Origin: JAOUEA01 sp039933515
GTDB lineage: Bacteria > Actinomycetota > UBA4738 > HRBIN12
NCBI GenBank assembly: GCA_039933515.1
Contig: JBDTNY010000121.1
Location: forward strand, 1 to 19,656
Length of the DNA: 19,656 bases
Direction of reading: 5' to 3'
The position numbers were made by a program, and so were the translations under genes. Below, one piece after another: positions 1 through 7,139 of the stretch (the first letter of the stretch is position 1; each line of letters starts with the position of its first letter). A model generated the notes under the pieces. It had not been told where the DNA came from. It worked only from the letters and a program-made list of their open reading frames with translations, and ran no database searches.

Positions 1-54
1 CACCAAGAAGCCCACCGCCACCAAGAAGCCCGCCGCCACCAAGAAGCCCGCCGA
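1..54 (+). repeat. Three tandem 18-bp repeats encoding the KKP tail
   Basis: Units at 1-18, 19-36 and 37-54 share the core CACCAAGAAGCCC and differ at one or two positions (ACCGC, GCCGC, GCCGA endings). The period is six codons, so copy number can change without a frameshift. The array runs into the left window edge and may have more units upstream. Confidence 0.9.
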
Positions 55-70
55 GATCGAATCTGAGTAA
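1..70 (+). CDS. rplM: C-terminal tail of a ribosomal protein, probably L13 (partial, 5' end outside window)
   Basis: Only the last 22 codons are present, read in the frame starting at base 2 and ending with TAA at 68-70. They encode a lysine/proline/alanine tail with three copies of a KKP(A/T)AT-type unit, then AEIESE. The tail alone has no domain that identifies a protein. The assignment to L13 comes from context: rpsI begins 10 bases downstream, and rplM-rpsI is a near-universal bacterial operon. Basic, low-complexity C-terminal extensions occur on ribosomal proteins of high-GC actinobacteria and usually lie on the ribosome surface contacting rRNA. The tail is acidic at its very end (EIESE). 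Another protein with a lysine-rich tail cannot be excluded without the upstream sequence. Confidence 0.6.
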   Translation, partial: TKKPTATKKPAATKKPAEIESE

Positions 71-80
71 GGAGCCCCGC

Positions 81-479
81 GTGGCCGCCACCCAAGTGAA
101 GATCAACACCGGACGCCGCAAGGAGGCTGTCGCGCGCGTGCGCCTCGTTCCCGGCGGATCCGGCGACTTCACGGTCAACGGACGGGCCCTCGACGACTAC
201 TTCCCGACGCGCGTGCACCGCATGGTCGCGCAGGCGCCGCTCCGCCTCGTGGGCCGGGAGAAGGACTACGACGTGATCGCCTCGATCAAGGGAGGCGGCA
301 TCAGCGGCCAGGCCGGGGCGATCCGCCTCGGGATCGCTCGGGCGCTGATCGACATCGACCCTGAGCTGCGGGCCCAGCTCAAGGCCGAGGGCTACCTGAT
401 GCGCGACGCGCGCGAGAAGGAACGTCGGAAGTACGGGTTGAAGAAGGCCCGCAAGGCGCCCCAGTACTCCAAGCGCTAG
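81..479 (+). CDS. rpsI: 30S ribosomal protein S9
   Basis: A 132-residue S9/uS9 protein of the small ribosomal subunit head, whose basic C-terminal tail reaches the P-site tRNA. The family is clear from the N-terminal GRRKEAVARVRLVPG segment, the central IKGGGISGQAGAIRLGIARAL segment and the C-terminal KYGLKKARKAPQYSKR, ending in the conserved SKR. Length is normal for an actinobacterial S9 without a long N-terminal extension. The start is GTG at 81. It is preceded by AAGGAG at 69-74, which overlaps the stop codon of the upstream gene and sits 6 bases before the start, so the two genes are co-transcribed and probably translationally coupled. Its TAG stop (477-479) overlaps the stop of the convergent DUF2007 gene in a shared CTAG. 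Confidence 0.98.
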   Translation: MAATQVKINTGRRKEAVARVRLVPGGSGDFTVNGRALDDYFPTRVHRMVAQAPLRLVGREKDYDVIASIKGGGISGQAGAIRLGIARALIDIDPELRAQLKAEGYLMRDAREKERRKYGLKKARKAPQYSKR

Positions 480-757
480 CTCGGCGTCTCGGCCTCGTCC
501 GCCCCATCGCGCTCCGCCTCATCGAGCGTGTCGTCTTCCGTCACGGCGAACGCCCCCGACCCGACCGCGTCGATGACGGCCTTCGCCCTCGCTTCGTCCG
601 AGGCCGCGACCCACAGGTACACAGGCCCCGAGGGGTAGGGCCCCTCGATCTCACCCTTGAGGAGGACCTGGATGCCCTCGGCCTCCAGGCGGCCCCTCAT
701 GAGTTCTCCCGCGAACTGGTCGGTGGTGGCGTAGACGCGTGTCAGATCGGCGCTCAT
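476..757 (-). CDS. DUF2007-type small protein
   Basis: A 93-residue soluble protein. The region TTDQFAGELMRGRLEAEGI followed by a GPYPSGPVYLWVAASDEARAKAVIDA stretch fits the DUF2007 (PF09413) pattern: a ferredoxin-like fold in which a helix selecting 'L-x-AEGI' precedes beta strands and a final 'A-x-A-x-x-L/I' helix. No catalytic residue is apparent, and the biochemical role of the family is not established. Residues from about 70 to the end are strongly acidic (EDDTLDEAERDGADEAE) and probably disordered. I place the start at ATG 757 (GGGAG about 9 bases upstream on the minus strand). The longer reading to 862 would run across the glmM start and adds a basic low-complexity stretch unlike the family. 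The gene is convergent with rpsI and divergent from glmM. Confidence 0.8.
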   Translation of the reverse strand: MSADLTRVYATTDQFAGELMRGRLEAEGIQVLLKGEIEGPYPSGPVYLWVAASDEARAKAVIDAVGSGAFAVTEDDTLDEAERDGADEAETPS

Positions 758-819
758 CCTCGGATGCTCCCACACCCGTGCCCTGGGGGTTCTCCCCGGC
801 CGCTTGCGCATCGCTCCGG

Positions 820-825
820 TAGCCT
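820..825 (+). promoter_or_regulatory. Predicted -10 element of glmM (leaderless type)
   Basis: TAGCCT fits the actinobacterial TANNNT -10 consensus and ends 8 bases before the glmM ATG at 834, so transcription would begin at or next to the start codon. No Shine-Dalgarno sequence lies between 800 and 833, and no convincing -35 is visible. Confidence 0.6.
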
Positions 826-833
826 TCCCGCCC

Positions 834-2168
834 ATGGGCAGGCTTTTCGGCACCGACGGCATCCGCGGCCTCGCCGGGACCGAGCTGACGGCCGATCTCG
901 CATACGCGCTCGGCCGAGCAGCGGTGATCGTGCTCGGCCGTCACGGGGCCGGGCGAGCCTTGCTCGTGGTGGGTCGCGATCCGCGCGCCTCTGGGGAATG
1001 GCTCGAGGATGCGCTGGTCGGCGGGATCCGCGCGGCCGGCGGCGACGTGATCTTGACCGGGATCGAACCAACGCCCGCGATCGCCTTCCACACGGTGGCG
1101 GCTGGGGCGTCCGCCGGCGTGGTCATCTCGGCGTCCCACAACCCCCCCGAGTACAACGGCATCAAGTTCTTCGCGTCCAACGGGATGAAGCTGCCCGACG
1201 AGCTGGAAGACGAGATCGAGGCCTTTCTCCTCCAACCGGAGGTGCGCGCAGAGCGGCCGGGAGAGGTCCTGCCCGGCGGTGACGCCCGCGAGCGGTACTT
1301 GGAGCATCTCGTCGGGGCCGTGGAAGCGCCGCTCGACGGCATGACCGTGGTCGTCGACTGTGCGAACGGGGCGGCGTCCGAGATGGCGCCCGAGCTCCTG
1401 CGTCGTCTGGGCGCGACCGTGCACGCGATCCACGCGACGCCCGACGGCGACAACATCAACGATGGTTGTGGGGCGCTATATCCGGAGGTGGTCGCGGCGG
1501 CGGCGGTTCGGCTCGGCGCCGACGCGGGGGTCTGCCTCGATGGCGACGCCGATCGAGCTCTGTTCGCGGACGCGCGCGGTGCGATCATCGATGGGGATCA
1601 GGTGCTCGCTGCATGCGCGATCGCGATGTCCGCGCAGGAGCGCCTCACGGGCAATGTCGTCGTCACGACCGTGATGGCGAACGTTGGGTTCCACCACGCG
1701 ATGCGCGAGGCGGGGATCGACGTGATCTCGTCCAAGGTGGGCGACCGCTATGTGCTCGAGGACATGCTGCGCACCGGAGCCGTCCTCGGGGGCGAGCAGT
1801 CGGGGCACGTGATCTTCCGCGAGCACGCGACCACGGGCGATGGGCTGCTTACGGCAGCGCGATTCCTCTCGCTCGTCGCACTCCGTGCCACGACCGTCGA
1901 AGGAGTGGCCTCGGTGATGCGTCGGTATCCCCAACGCATGATCAACGTCGAGGTGGCCGATCGGGAGGCGCTCGAGGGGGCGAACGAGGTCTGGGAGGCC
2001 GTGCGTTCGGTCGAGCGGGCGCTGGGCGATGAGGGCCGGGTGCTCGTGCGCCGGTCCGGAACCGAACCGCTCGTCCGCGTCATGGTGGAAGCCGAGACCG
2101 AGGAGCTCGCCGTGCGGCACGCAGACGAGCTGGCCGCGGTGGTTGCCCGCAGCCTCGGCACAGCCTGA
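834..2168 (+). CDS. glmM: Phosphoglucosamine mutase
   Basis: A 444-residue enzyme of the alpha-D-phosphohexomutase superfamily. It interconverts glucosamine-6-phosphate and glucosamine-1-phosphate, a cytoplasmic step towards UDP-GlcNAc and peptidoglycan. Four family landmarks are visible: the N-terminal MGRLFGTDGIRG; the phosphoserine loop ISASHNPPEYNG with catalytic Ser101; the Mg2+ loop DGDADR at residues 236-241; and the sugar-phosphate loop RRSGTEPLVRVM near the C-terminus. SASHNPP with DGDADR and RSGTEP distinguishes GlmM from phosphomannomutases in most annotations. The start is ATG 834, since MGRLFGTDGIRG is the conserved N-terminus; upstream in-frame ATG 804 is rejected. The next gene, glmS, makes its substrate, so the two consecutive pathway enzymes are adjacent although each seems to have its own promoter. 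Confidence 0.97.
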   Translation: MGRLFGTDGIRGLAGTELTADLAYALGRAAVIVLGRHGAGRALLVVGRDPRASGEWLEDALVGGIRAAGGDVILTGIEPTPAIAFHTVAAGASAGVVISASHNPPEYNGIKFFASNGMKLPDELEDEIEAFLLQPEVRAERPGEVLPGGDARERYLEHLVGAVEAPLDGMTVVVDCANGAASEMAPELLRRLGATVHAIHATPDGDNINDGCGALYPEVVAAAAVRLGADAGVCLDGDADRALFADARGAIIDGDQVLAACAIAMSAQERLTGNVVVTTVMANVGFHHAMREAGIDVISSKVGDRYVLEDMLRTGAVLGGEQSGHVIFREHATTGDGLLTAARFLSLVALRATTVEGVASVMRRYPQRMINVEVADREALEGANEVWEAVRSVERALGDEGRVLVRRSGTEPLVRVMVEAETEELAVRHADELAAVVARSLGTA

Positions 2169-2172
2169 GCCG

Positions 2173-2196
2173 GGCCGACCGTCGGCCGTTCGGCCG
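2173..2196 (+). terminator. Candidate hairpins between glmM and glmS
   Basis: GGCCGAC (2173-2179) and GTCGGCC (2181-2187) form one inverted repeat. CGGCCG-TT-CGGCCG at 2183-2196 forms a second that overlaps it. They lie just after the glmM stop and before the glmS promoter, where a GC-rich actinobacterial terminator would sit. There is no U-tract, so termination is uncertain. Confidence 0.4.
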
Positions 2197-2220
2197 TTCC
2201 GGTGCTTCGGACCCCGCTGT

Positions 2221-2226
2221 TAGGGT
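2221..2226 (+). promoter_or_regulatory. Predicted -10 element of glmS (leaderless type)
   Basis: TAGGGT matches TANNNT and ends 8 bases before the glmS ATG at 2235. The same bases (AGGGTGG) could act as a weak Shine-Dalgarno sequence, so this case is less clear than glmM or acpS. Confidence 0.5.
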
Positions 2227-2234
2227 GGACCTCT

Positions 2235-4067
2235 ATGTGCGGCATCGTCGGCTACGTCGGGCCGGACCAGGCGCTCCCCATCGTGCTCGAAGGGCTGCGG
2301 CGTCTCGAGTACAGGGGGTACGACTCCGCCGGCGTGGCGATCCTCGACGGCGAGCTCGCGGTCGTGAAGCGTTCCGGCAAGCTCTCCGAGCTCGAGGGGC
2401 TGCTCGCGACCGATGGGAGCCCCGCAGGCTCCACCGGCATGGGCCATACGCGGTGGGCCACGCACGGGGCGCCGACCGACCAGAATGCACACCCCCACGT
2501 GGATTGCACCGGCCGGGTCGCGGTGATCCACAACGGGATCATCGAGAACTTCCAGTCGCTGCGGGAGCGGCTCGAGGAGGCCGGACACGCGCTCGCGTCC
2601 GAGACCGACACCGAATGCGTGGCGCACCTGATCGAGGAACAGCTCGCGGGGGGCGCCGCCTCCCTGACCGATGCGGTTCGCGGCGCCGTTCGCGAGCTCG
2701 AAGGTGCGTATTCCTTGGTGGTCTGCGCGCAGGACGCGCCGGGCCTGCTGGTGGGCGTCAAGGTGTCGTCGCCGCTGATCGTCGGGCTGGGCGACGGTGA
2801 GACGCTGCTCGCCTCCGACATCCCGGCCGTGCTCGAACGCACCACGACGGTGATACCGCTCGAGGAGGGCCAGATGGTCGAGGTTCGCCGCGAGGGTGCG
2901 ACGTTCACTGATCTCGAGGGCAACCCCGTGGTTCCGAAGCCGATCACGGTCGACTGGGACGTGACCCAGGCGCAGAAGTCGGGGTTCGACGACTTCATGC
3001 TGAAGGAGATCCACGAGCAGCCGGCGGCGATCCGCGACACGCTCAGCGGTCGCGCGACCGAGGGCAGCCTCTCGCTCGACGAGCTGCACATCAGCGACGA
3101 CGTGCTGCGCGAGGTCACCAAGGTCTTCGTGGTCGCCTGCGGGACGGCGTTCCATTCGGGCCTCGTGGCGAAGTACGCGATCGAGCACTGGACGCGCCTT
3201 CCCGTCGAGATCGAGATCGCGAGCGAGTTCCGATACCGCGACCCGGTGCTGGGATCCGACACCCTCACGCTGGCGGTCTCGCAGAGTGGCGAGACGATCG
3301 ACACGCTCGAGGCGGCGCGCCATGCACGCCGGCAAGGCTCGCAGGTGATCGCCGTGACGAACACGGTTGGGTCCTCGCTAGCCCGCGAGGCCGACGGCGT
3401 GCTGTACACGCACGCCGGTCCCGAGATCTGCGTCGCCGCGACGAAGACGTTCGCCACACAGATGGTCTCGCAGTACCTGGTGGCGCTGTACCTGGCGCAG
3501 GTTCGCGGCACGATGTTCCCTGAGGAGATCGGCGAGGTGCTCGAGCGGATGGACGAGCTTCCCGCGGCCGTCCAGCGGGCGATCGGGCTCGATGCCCAGT
3601 GCCGGGCGCTGGCGGCGGAGGTGCAGGACGCGCCGACCTTCCTGTTCATCGGCCGGCACACGGGTTACCCCGCCGCGATGGAGGGAGCGCTCAAGCTGAA
3701 AGAGCTGAGCTACCTGCATGCCGAGGGTTTCGCCGCCGGAGAGCTCAAGCACGGCCCGATCGCGCTGGTCGAAGCGGGCGTGCCCGTCGTGGCCGTGGCC
3801 ACCACCTGCCACGTGTATCCCAAGATGCTCTCGAACATCCAGGAGGTGCGCGCGCGGGGGGCGCGCGTGATCGCCGTCGCGACCGAAGGGGACGAGCGAA
3901 TCGGCTCGCTCGCCGACGATGTGCTGTTCGTGCCCGAGACCCCGGAGCTGCTCGCGCCGGTGACCGTGACCGTGCCGCTGCAGCTCCTGGCGTACCACGT
4001 CGCGAAGCTCCGAGGCTGCGACGTCGATCGGCCCAGGAACCTGGCGAAGAGCGTCACCGTCGAGTAG
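2235..4067 (+). CDS. glmS: Glutamine--fructose-6-phosphate aminotransferase (isomerizing)
   Basis: A 610-residue enzyme that converts fructose-6-phosphate and glutamine to glucosamine-6-phosphate and glutamate, the entry step of amino sugar synthesis. The N-terminal class II glutaminase domain (about 1-220) starts MCGIVGYVG, with Cys2 as the nucleophile exposed after removal of Met. HTRWATHG, HNGIIEN and SETDTE are the glutamine-site motifs. Two SIS isomerase domains follow, the first around 280-415 with VVACGTAFHSG and SQSGETIDT, the second around 450-600. The protein ends DRPRNLAKSVTVE as in canonical GlmS. The start is fixed by the catalytic Cys2; the in-frame ATG at 2202 would bury it and is rejected. 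No glmS ribozyme-like leader is possible because the predicted transcript starts at the start codon. Confidence 0.98.
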   Translation: MCGIVGYVGPDQALPIVLEGLRRLEYRGYDSAGVAILDGELAVVKRSGKLSELEGLLATDGSPAGSTGMGHTRWATHGAPTDQNAHPHVDCTGRVAVIHNGIIENFQSLRERLEEAGHALASETDTECVAHLIEEQLAGGAASLTDAVRGAVRELEGAYSLVVCAQDAPGLLVGVKVSSPLIVGLGDGETLLASDIPAVLERTTTVIPLEEGQMVEVRREGATFTDLEGNPVVPKPITVDWDVTQAQKSGFDDFMLKEIHEQPAAIRDTLSGRATEGSLSLDELHISDDVLREVTKVFVVACGTAFHSGLVAKYAIEHWTRLPVEIEIASEFRYRDPVLGSDTLTLAVSQSGETIDTLEAARHARRQGSQVIAVTNTVGSSLAREADGVLYTHAGPEICVAATKTFATQMVSQYLVALYLAQVRGTMFPEEIGEVLERMDELPAAVQRAIGLDAQCRALAAEVQDAPTFLFIGRHTGYPAAMEGALKLKELSYLHAEGFAAGELKHGPIALVEAGVPVVAVATTCHVYPKMLSNIQEVRARGARVIAVATEGDERIGSLADDVLFVPETPELLAPVTVTVPLQLLAYHVAKLRGCDVDRPRNLAKSVTVE

Positions 4068-4110
4068 CCGTTCTACGCGTTCGCTGCCCGCCCGCGGCCG
4101 GGGCTTCGCG

Positions 4111-4116
4111 TAGCCT
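4111..4116 (+). promoter_or_regulatory. Predicted -10 element of acpS (leaderless type)
   Basis: TAGCCT, identical to the glmM element, ends 7 bases before GTG 4124. This spacing favours GTG 4124 over the in-frame GTG 4118 as the start. No Shine-Dalgarno sequence is close enough to serve either. Confidence 0.6.
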
Positions 4117-4123
4117 GGTGACC

Positions 4124-4498
4124 GTGGAGATCGTCGGGCTCGGCGTCGACATCTGCGAGATCGCCCGCATGGAGCGTGCGCTCGCCCGCCACGCCACGCT
4201 GCGCGCGCGGGTGTTCACCCCTGAGGAGGTCGCCTACTGCGACTCGAAGGCCCGTCCGGCCGAGTCGTACGCGGGGCGGTTCGCGGCTCGGGAGGCCGTG
4301 ATCAAGGCGCTCGGGGGGTACCGCGGCAAGAACTGGAGGGACATCAGCGTGACGCGTCATCCATCGGGCGCCCCCGTCATCGCCCTCAGCGGCAACGCCG
4401 CGCGGCGCGCCGCGATGCTCGGCGTCACCCAGGTGATGATCACCTTCACCCACGAGAAGACGAACGCGGTCGCGTTCGCGATGGCGGTCCGGTCGTGA
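4124..4498 (+). CDS. acpS: Holo-[acyl-carrier-protein] synthase
   Basis: A 124-residue phosphopantetheinyl transferase that moves 4'-phosphopantetheine from CoA to the serine of acyl carrier protein, activating fatty acid synthesis. The start VEIVGLGVDICEIARME and the segment GRFAAREAVIKALG carry the two Mg2+/CoA ligands, Asp9 and Glu57, matching the AcpS family. FTPEEVAYC and the C-terminal region with MITFTHEKTNAVAFAMA are also typical. Length is that of the small trimeric AcpS type rather than the Sfp type. GTG 4124 is preferred on the -10 spacing; GTG 4118 adds only two residues. The stop overlaps the start of nnrDE in a GTGA, opening a long packed operon. Confidence 0.95.
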   Translation: MEIVGLGVDICEIARMERALARHATLRARVFTPEEVAYCDSKARPAESYAGRFAAREAVIKALGGYRGKNWRDISVTRHPSGAPVIALSGNAARRAAMLGVTQVMITFTHEKTNAVAFAMAVRS

Positions 4499-6024
4499 AG
4501 CCGATCCTGACGCCGGACGAGGTCGGGGCGCTCGACCGCGCTACCCAGGAGGCCGGCACGCCCGCCGGCGCCCTGATGGAGCGCGCAGGCCGCGCCGTGG
4601 CGCGGGCGGTGGTGGATTTGGCTGGGGGCGTGTACGGCAGGCGATGCGTCGTCGTCTGCGGGAAAGGGAACAACGGGGGTGACGGTCTCGTTGCCGCCCG
4701 GCATCTGTCCCGATGGGGGATGCGGGTAACCGTATTCGCCGTGGAGCCCACCGATGCCCTCGGTGAGCCCGCCGCCGGGAACCTGCGCGCGCTGGACGAC
4801 GTCGGGGTCAGCGTTCGGGACTGGTCACCCGCATCGCTGTCTCATGAGCTCGCCAGGGCCGACGTGGCCGTCGACGCGATCTTCGGCACCGGGTTCCGTG
4901 GCTTCCCCGAGGACGAGTGGGCCCAGGCGATCGCTGCGCTGAACGAGGGGCCCGCTCCGATCGTTGCGGTGGACATCCCCAGCGGGGTGAACGGCACGAC
5001 TGGGGCGGTCGAGGGCGCGGGCGTCCGCGCCGAGCTCACCGTGACGTTCGGCGCGGCGAAGGTGGGCGTGATGATGCTGCCCGGAGCCAATCTCGCCGGG
5101 GCGGTGCGCGTCGTCGATATCGGGTTCCCCGAGGGGATCGTGAACGCGGGGGCGTTCCTCGTGACGCCTTTCGACGTGTCGGCGTGGCTGCCGGTGCGCC
5201 CGGTCGACACGCACAAGCGTGCGACGGGCGTGCTCGTGATCGTGGCGGGCTCACGGGGGATGGTGGGCGCCCCCGGTCTGGTCGCGGAGGCCGCGGGCCG
5301 GATCGGCGCGGGACTCGTGACGGTGGCCGCGCCGGCGGAGATCGTGCCCACGCTCCAATCGCGGTTCTCGGAGGCGATCTTCCTGCCGCTGCCCTCGACC
5401 GAACGAGGCACGATCGGCCGGGATGGGTTGTCGGCGGTCCTGGGACTGCTCGATCGCGCGCACGCCCTGGCGATCGGGCCAGGTCTCACGACCGACGAGG
5501 AGACGGCGGGGCTCGTCCGCGACCTCGTCCGCGCCTCGCCGGTGCCGCTGGTGATCGACGCCGATGGCCTGAACGCCTTCACCGGCCACGCGTCGGACCT
5601 GGCGGACCGGGTCGCGGACGCGGTGCTCACGCCCCATGCCGGGGAAGCCGCGCGCCTCGCCGGGATCGGTGCGCCTGAGCTGGCTACCGACCGTCTGGAG
5701 CTCGTGCGCGCCATCGCGAAAGAGACCGACGCCGTCACGCTCTTGAAGGGGAGCCGAACGATCGTCGCCGAGCCGTCGGGCGCGGCCAGGATCAATCCCA
5801 CCGGAGGCCCGGTGCTCGCCACGGCGGGATCGGGCGACGTGTTGACGGGCGTGATCGGAGGACTCCTGTCGCGAGGGCTCAGCCCCGTCGATGCGGCCTC
5901 CGCGGCCGCGTACGTGCATGGGCTCGCGGGGAGCCTCGCGGGGCGGCGGACCGGTGAGGGAACGCTCGCCGGCGATATCGCCGCGGCGATCCCCGAGGCC
6001 GTGGCACATCTGGAGCGGTCGTGA
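4495..6024 (+). CDS. nnrDE: Bifunctional NAD(P)H-hydrate epimerase / ADP-dependent NAD(P)H-hydrate dehydratase
   Basis: A 509-residue metabolite-repair fusion. The N-terminal YjeF_N epimerase domain (about 1-215) interconverts R and S hydrates of NADH and NADPH. It shows MERAGRAVARAV, the signature CGKGNNGGDGLVAARHL, and VDAIFGTGF with DIPSGVNG. The C-terminal carbohydrate-kinase-like dehydratase domain (about 220-505) removes the water using ADP. It shows GSRGMVGAPGLVAEAA, the GPGL turn, VIDADGLNAF, LTPHAGEAARL, LLKGSRT and the anion-hole loop TAGSGDVLTG. The domain order is the usual bacterial one. The start is GTG 4495 in a GTGA overlap with acpS; the stop overlaps alr in another GTGA. In mycobacteria the orthologue (nnr) also lies between glmS and alr. 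Confidence 0.96.
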   Translation: MKPILTPDEVGALDRATQEAGTPAGALMERAGRAVARAVVDLAGGVYGRRCVVVCGKGNNGGDGLVAARHLSRWGMRVTVFAVEPTDALGEPAAGNLRALDDVGVSVRDWSPASLSHELARADVAVDAIFGTGFRGFPEDEWAQAIAALNEGPAPIVAVDIPSGVNGTTGAVEGAGVRAELTVTFGAAKVGVMMLPGANLAGAVRVVDIGFPEGIVNAGAFLVTPFDVSAWLPVRPVDTHKRATGVLVIVAGSRGMVGAPGLVAEAAGRIGAGLVTVAAPAEIVPTLQSRFSEAIFLPLPSTERGTIGRDGLSAVLGLLDRAHALAIGPGLTTDEETAGLVRDLVRASPVPLVIDADGLNAFTGHASDLADRVADAVLTPHAGEAARLAGIGAPELATDRLELVRAIAKETDAVTLLKGSRTIVAEPSGAARINPTGGPVLATAGSGDVLTGVIGGLLSRGLSPVDAASAAAYVHGLAGSLAGRRTGEGTLAGDIAAAIPEAVAHLERS

Positions 6025-7139
6025 CCACCCGATCGCGCCCCACCTGGGTGGACGTCGACCTCGAGGCGATCCGCCACAACGTGCGCGCGCTCACGCCCAC
6101 CGAAGGCGCGCTCATGGCGATCGTCAAGGCGAACGCTTACGGCCATGGCGACCTCCCGGTGGCCCGCGCCGCGCTCGAAGCCGGTGCCTCGTGGCTCGGC
6201 GTGGCGCTCGTCGAGGAAGGGATCAGGCTGCGCGAAGCCGGGATCGAGGCTCCCATCCTCGTGCTTTCGGAGTTCCCCCCGGGCTCGGAGCGCCGGGCCT
6301 TGGCGGCCTCGCTCACGCCGGCCCTCTACTCGGAGGCGGGACTCGCGCGGCTCGTCGAAGCCGCGGACGGGGCGGAGGTCGGCGTGCACGTGAAGGTCGA
6401 CACCGGCATGCATCGCGTCGGCGTGTATCCCCCCGAGGCAGCCCACGGGTTCGTCGACCGGGTCGTCGGCTCCGGTCTGTCCCTCGACGGCCTGTGGACC
6501 CACCTCGCTCGCTCGGAGGAAGACCGGGCCACGACCGAGGCGCAGCTGGCTCTGTTCCGCAGTGTGGTCGAGAAGGTTCGGACCGCCGGTCACGCGCCGC
6601 GGTTCGTGCATGCCGCGAACACCGGCGGGACGATCCGCCACCCCGAGTCGCGCTTGGATCTCGTGCGCGCCGGGATCGGGATCTACGGGATCGCGCCCGC
6701 CCCGGGCGTCGGTACGGCGCTCGGGCTGCGGCCGGCGCTTACCTGGCGGTCGGCGGTGACGATGATCAAGCGCCTGCCGGCCGGTGCGCGCACGAGTTAC
6801 GGCCACCACTACCGGCTCGATCGCGACGCCTGGGTCGCGACGGTGCCGTTGGGGTATGCCGACGGGTACCCTCGGCTGCTGTCGTCGCGCGCCGACGTCT
6901 TGATCGGCGGGCAACGGTGCCGCGTGGCGGGAAGCGTGACCATGGACCAGCTGCTCGTCGACTGCGGCGATCTCGAGGCCGAACCTGGCGCCGAGGTCGT
7001 GGTGCTTGGGACCCAGGGGAGCGAGACCGTGAGCGCAGAGGAACTAGCGATCCACGCGGAGACGATCGGCTACGAGATCGTCACCAGGATCGGCGAACGC
7101 GTGCCGAGGGAGTATCTCGGCGAGGAGCGAGCGACGTGA
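6021..7139 (+). CDS. alr: Alanine racemase
   Basis: A 372-residue PLP enzyme that interconverts L- and D-alanine and supplies D-Ala for peptidoglycan. The N-terminal TIM barrel carries the PLP lysine Lys36 in AIVKANAYGHG. The C-terminal beta domain provides the second catalytic base, Tyr260, in TSYGHHYRLDRDAW. VDTGMHRVGV and the PLGYADGYPR loop are also diagnostic, and RAGIGIYGI is a PLP phosphate-binding segment. The start is GTG 6021, overlapping the nnrDE stop, with GGAG at 6012-6015 five bases upstream. Its stop overlaps the hydrolase start in GTGA. Its place next to nnrDE and upstream of the tsa genes is conserved in actinobacteria. Confidence 0.97.
   Translation: MTTRSRPTWVDVDLEAIRHNVRALTPTEGALMAIVKANAYGHGDLPVARAALEAGASWLGVALVEEGIRLREAGIEAPILVLSEFPPGSERRALAASLTPALYSEAGLARLVEAADGAEVGVHVKVDTGMHRVGVYPPEAAHGFVDRVVGSGLSLDGLWTHLARSEEDRATTEAQLALFRSVVEKVRTAGHAPRFVHAANTGGTIRHPESRLDLVRAGIGIYGIAPAPGVGTALGLRPALTWRSAVTMIKRLPAGARTSYGHHYRLDRDAWVATVPLGYADGYPRLLSSRADVLIGGQRCRVAGSVTMDQLLVDCGDLEAEPGAEVVVLGTQGSETVSAEELAIHAETIGYEIVTRIGERVPREYLGEERAT

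Noticed and set aside
758..862. Longer start for the DUF2007 gene at 862
   Set aside because: It would overlap the glmM start and promoter and adds a basic low-complexity segment absent from the family. ATG 757 has its own ribosome site.
2168..2234. glmS ribozyme or other leader RNA upstream of glmS
   Set aside because: Only 66 bases lie between the genes, taken up by hairpins and a -10 element. None of the glmS ribozyme core is seen, and the transcript seems leaderless.
4842..6914. 690-residue open frame on the minus strand across nnrDE and alr
   Set aside because: It is antisense to two clearly identified genes, has Arg/Pro/Ala-rich low-complexity composition and no recognisable domain. 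High GC makes such open frames common.
5891..7135. Plus-strand frame extending the hydrolase upstream through alr
   Set aside because: The extension is an Arg/Gly-rich shadow in another frame of alr. The hydrolase has a good ribosome site and GTGA start at 7136.
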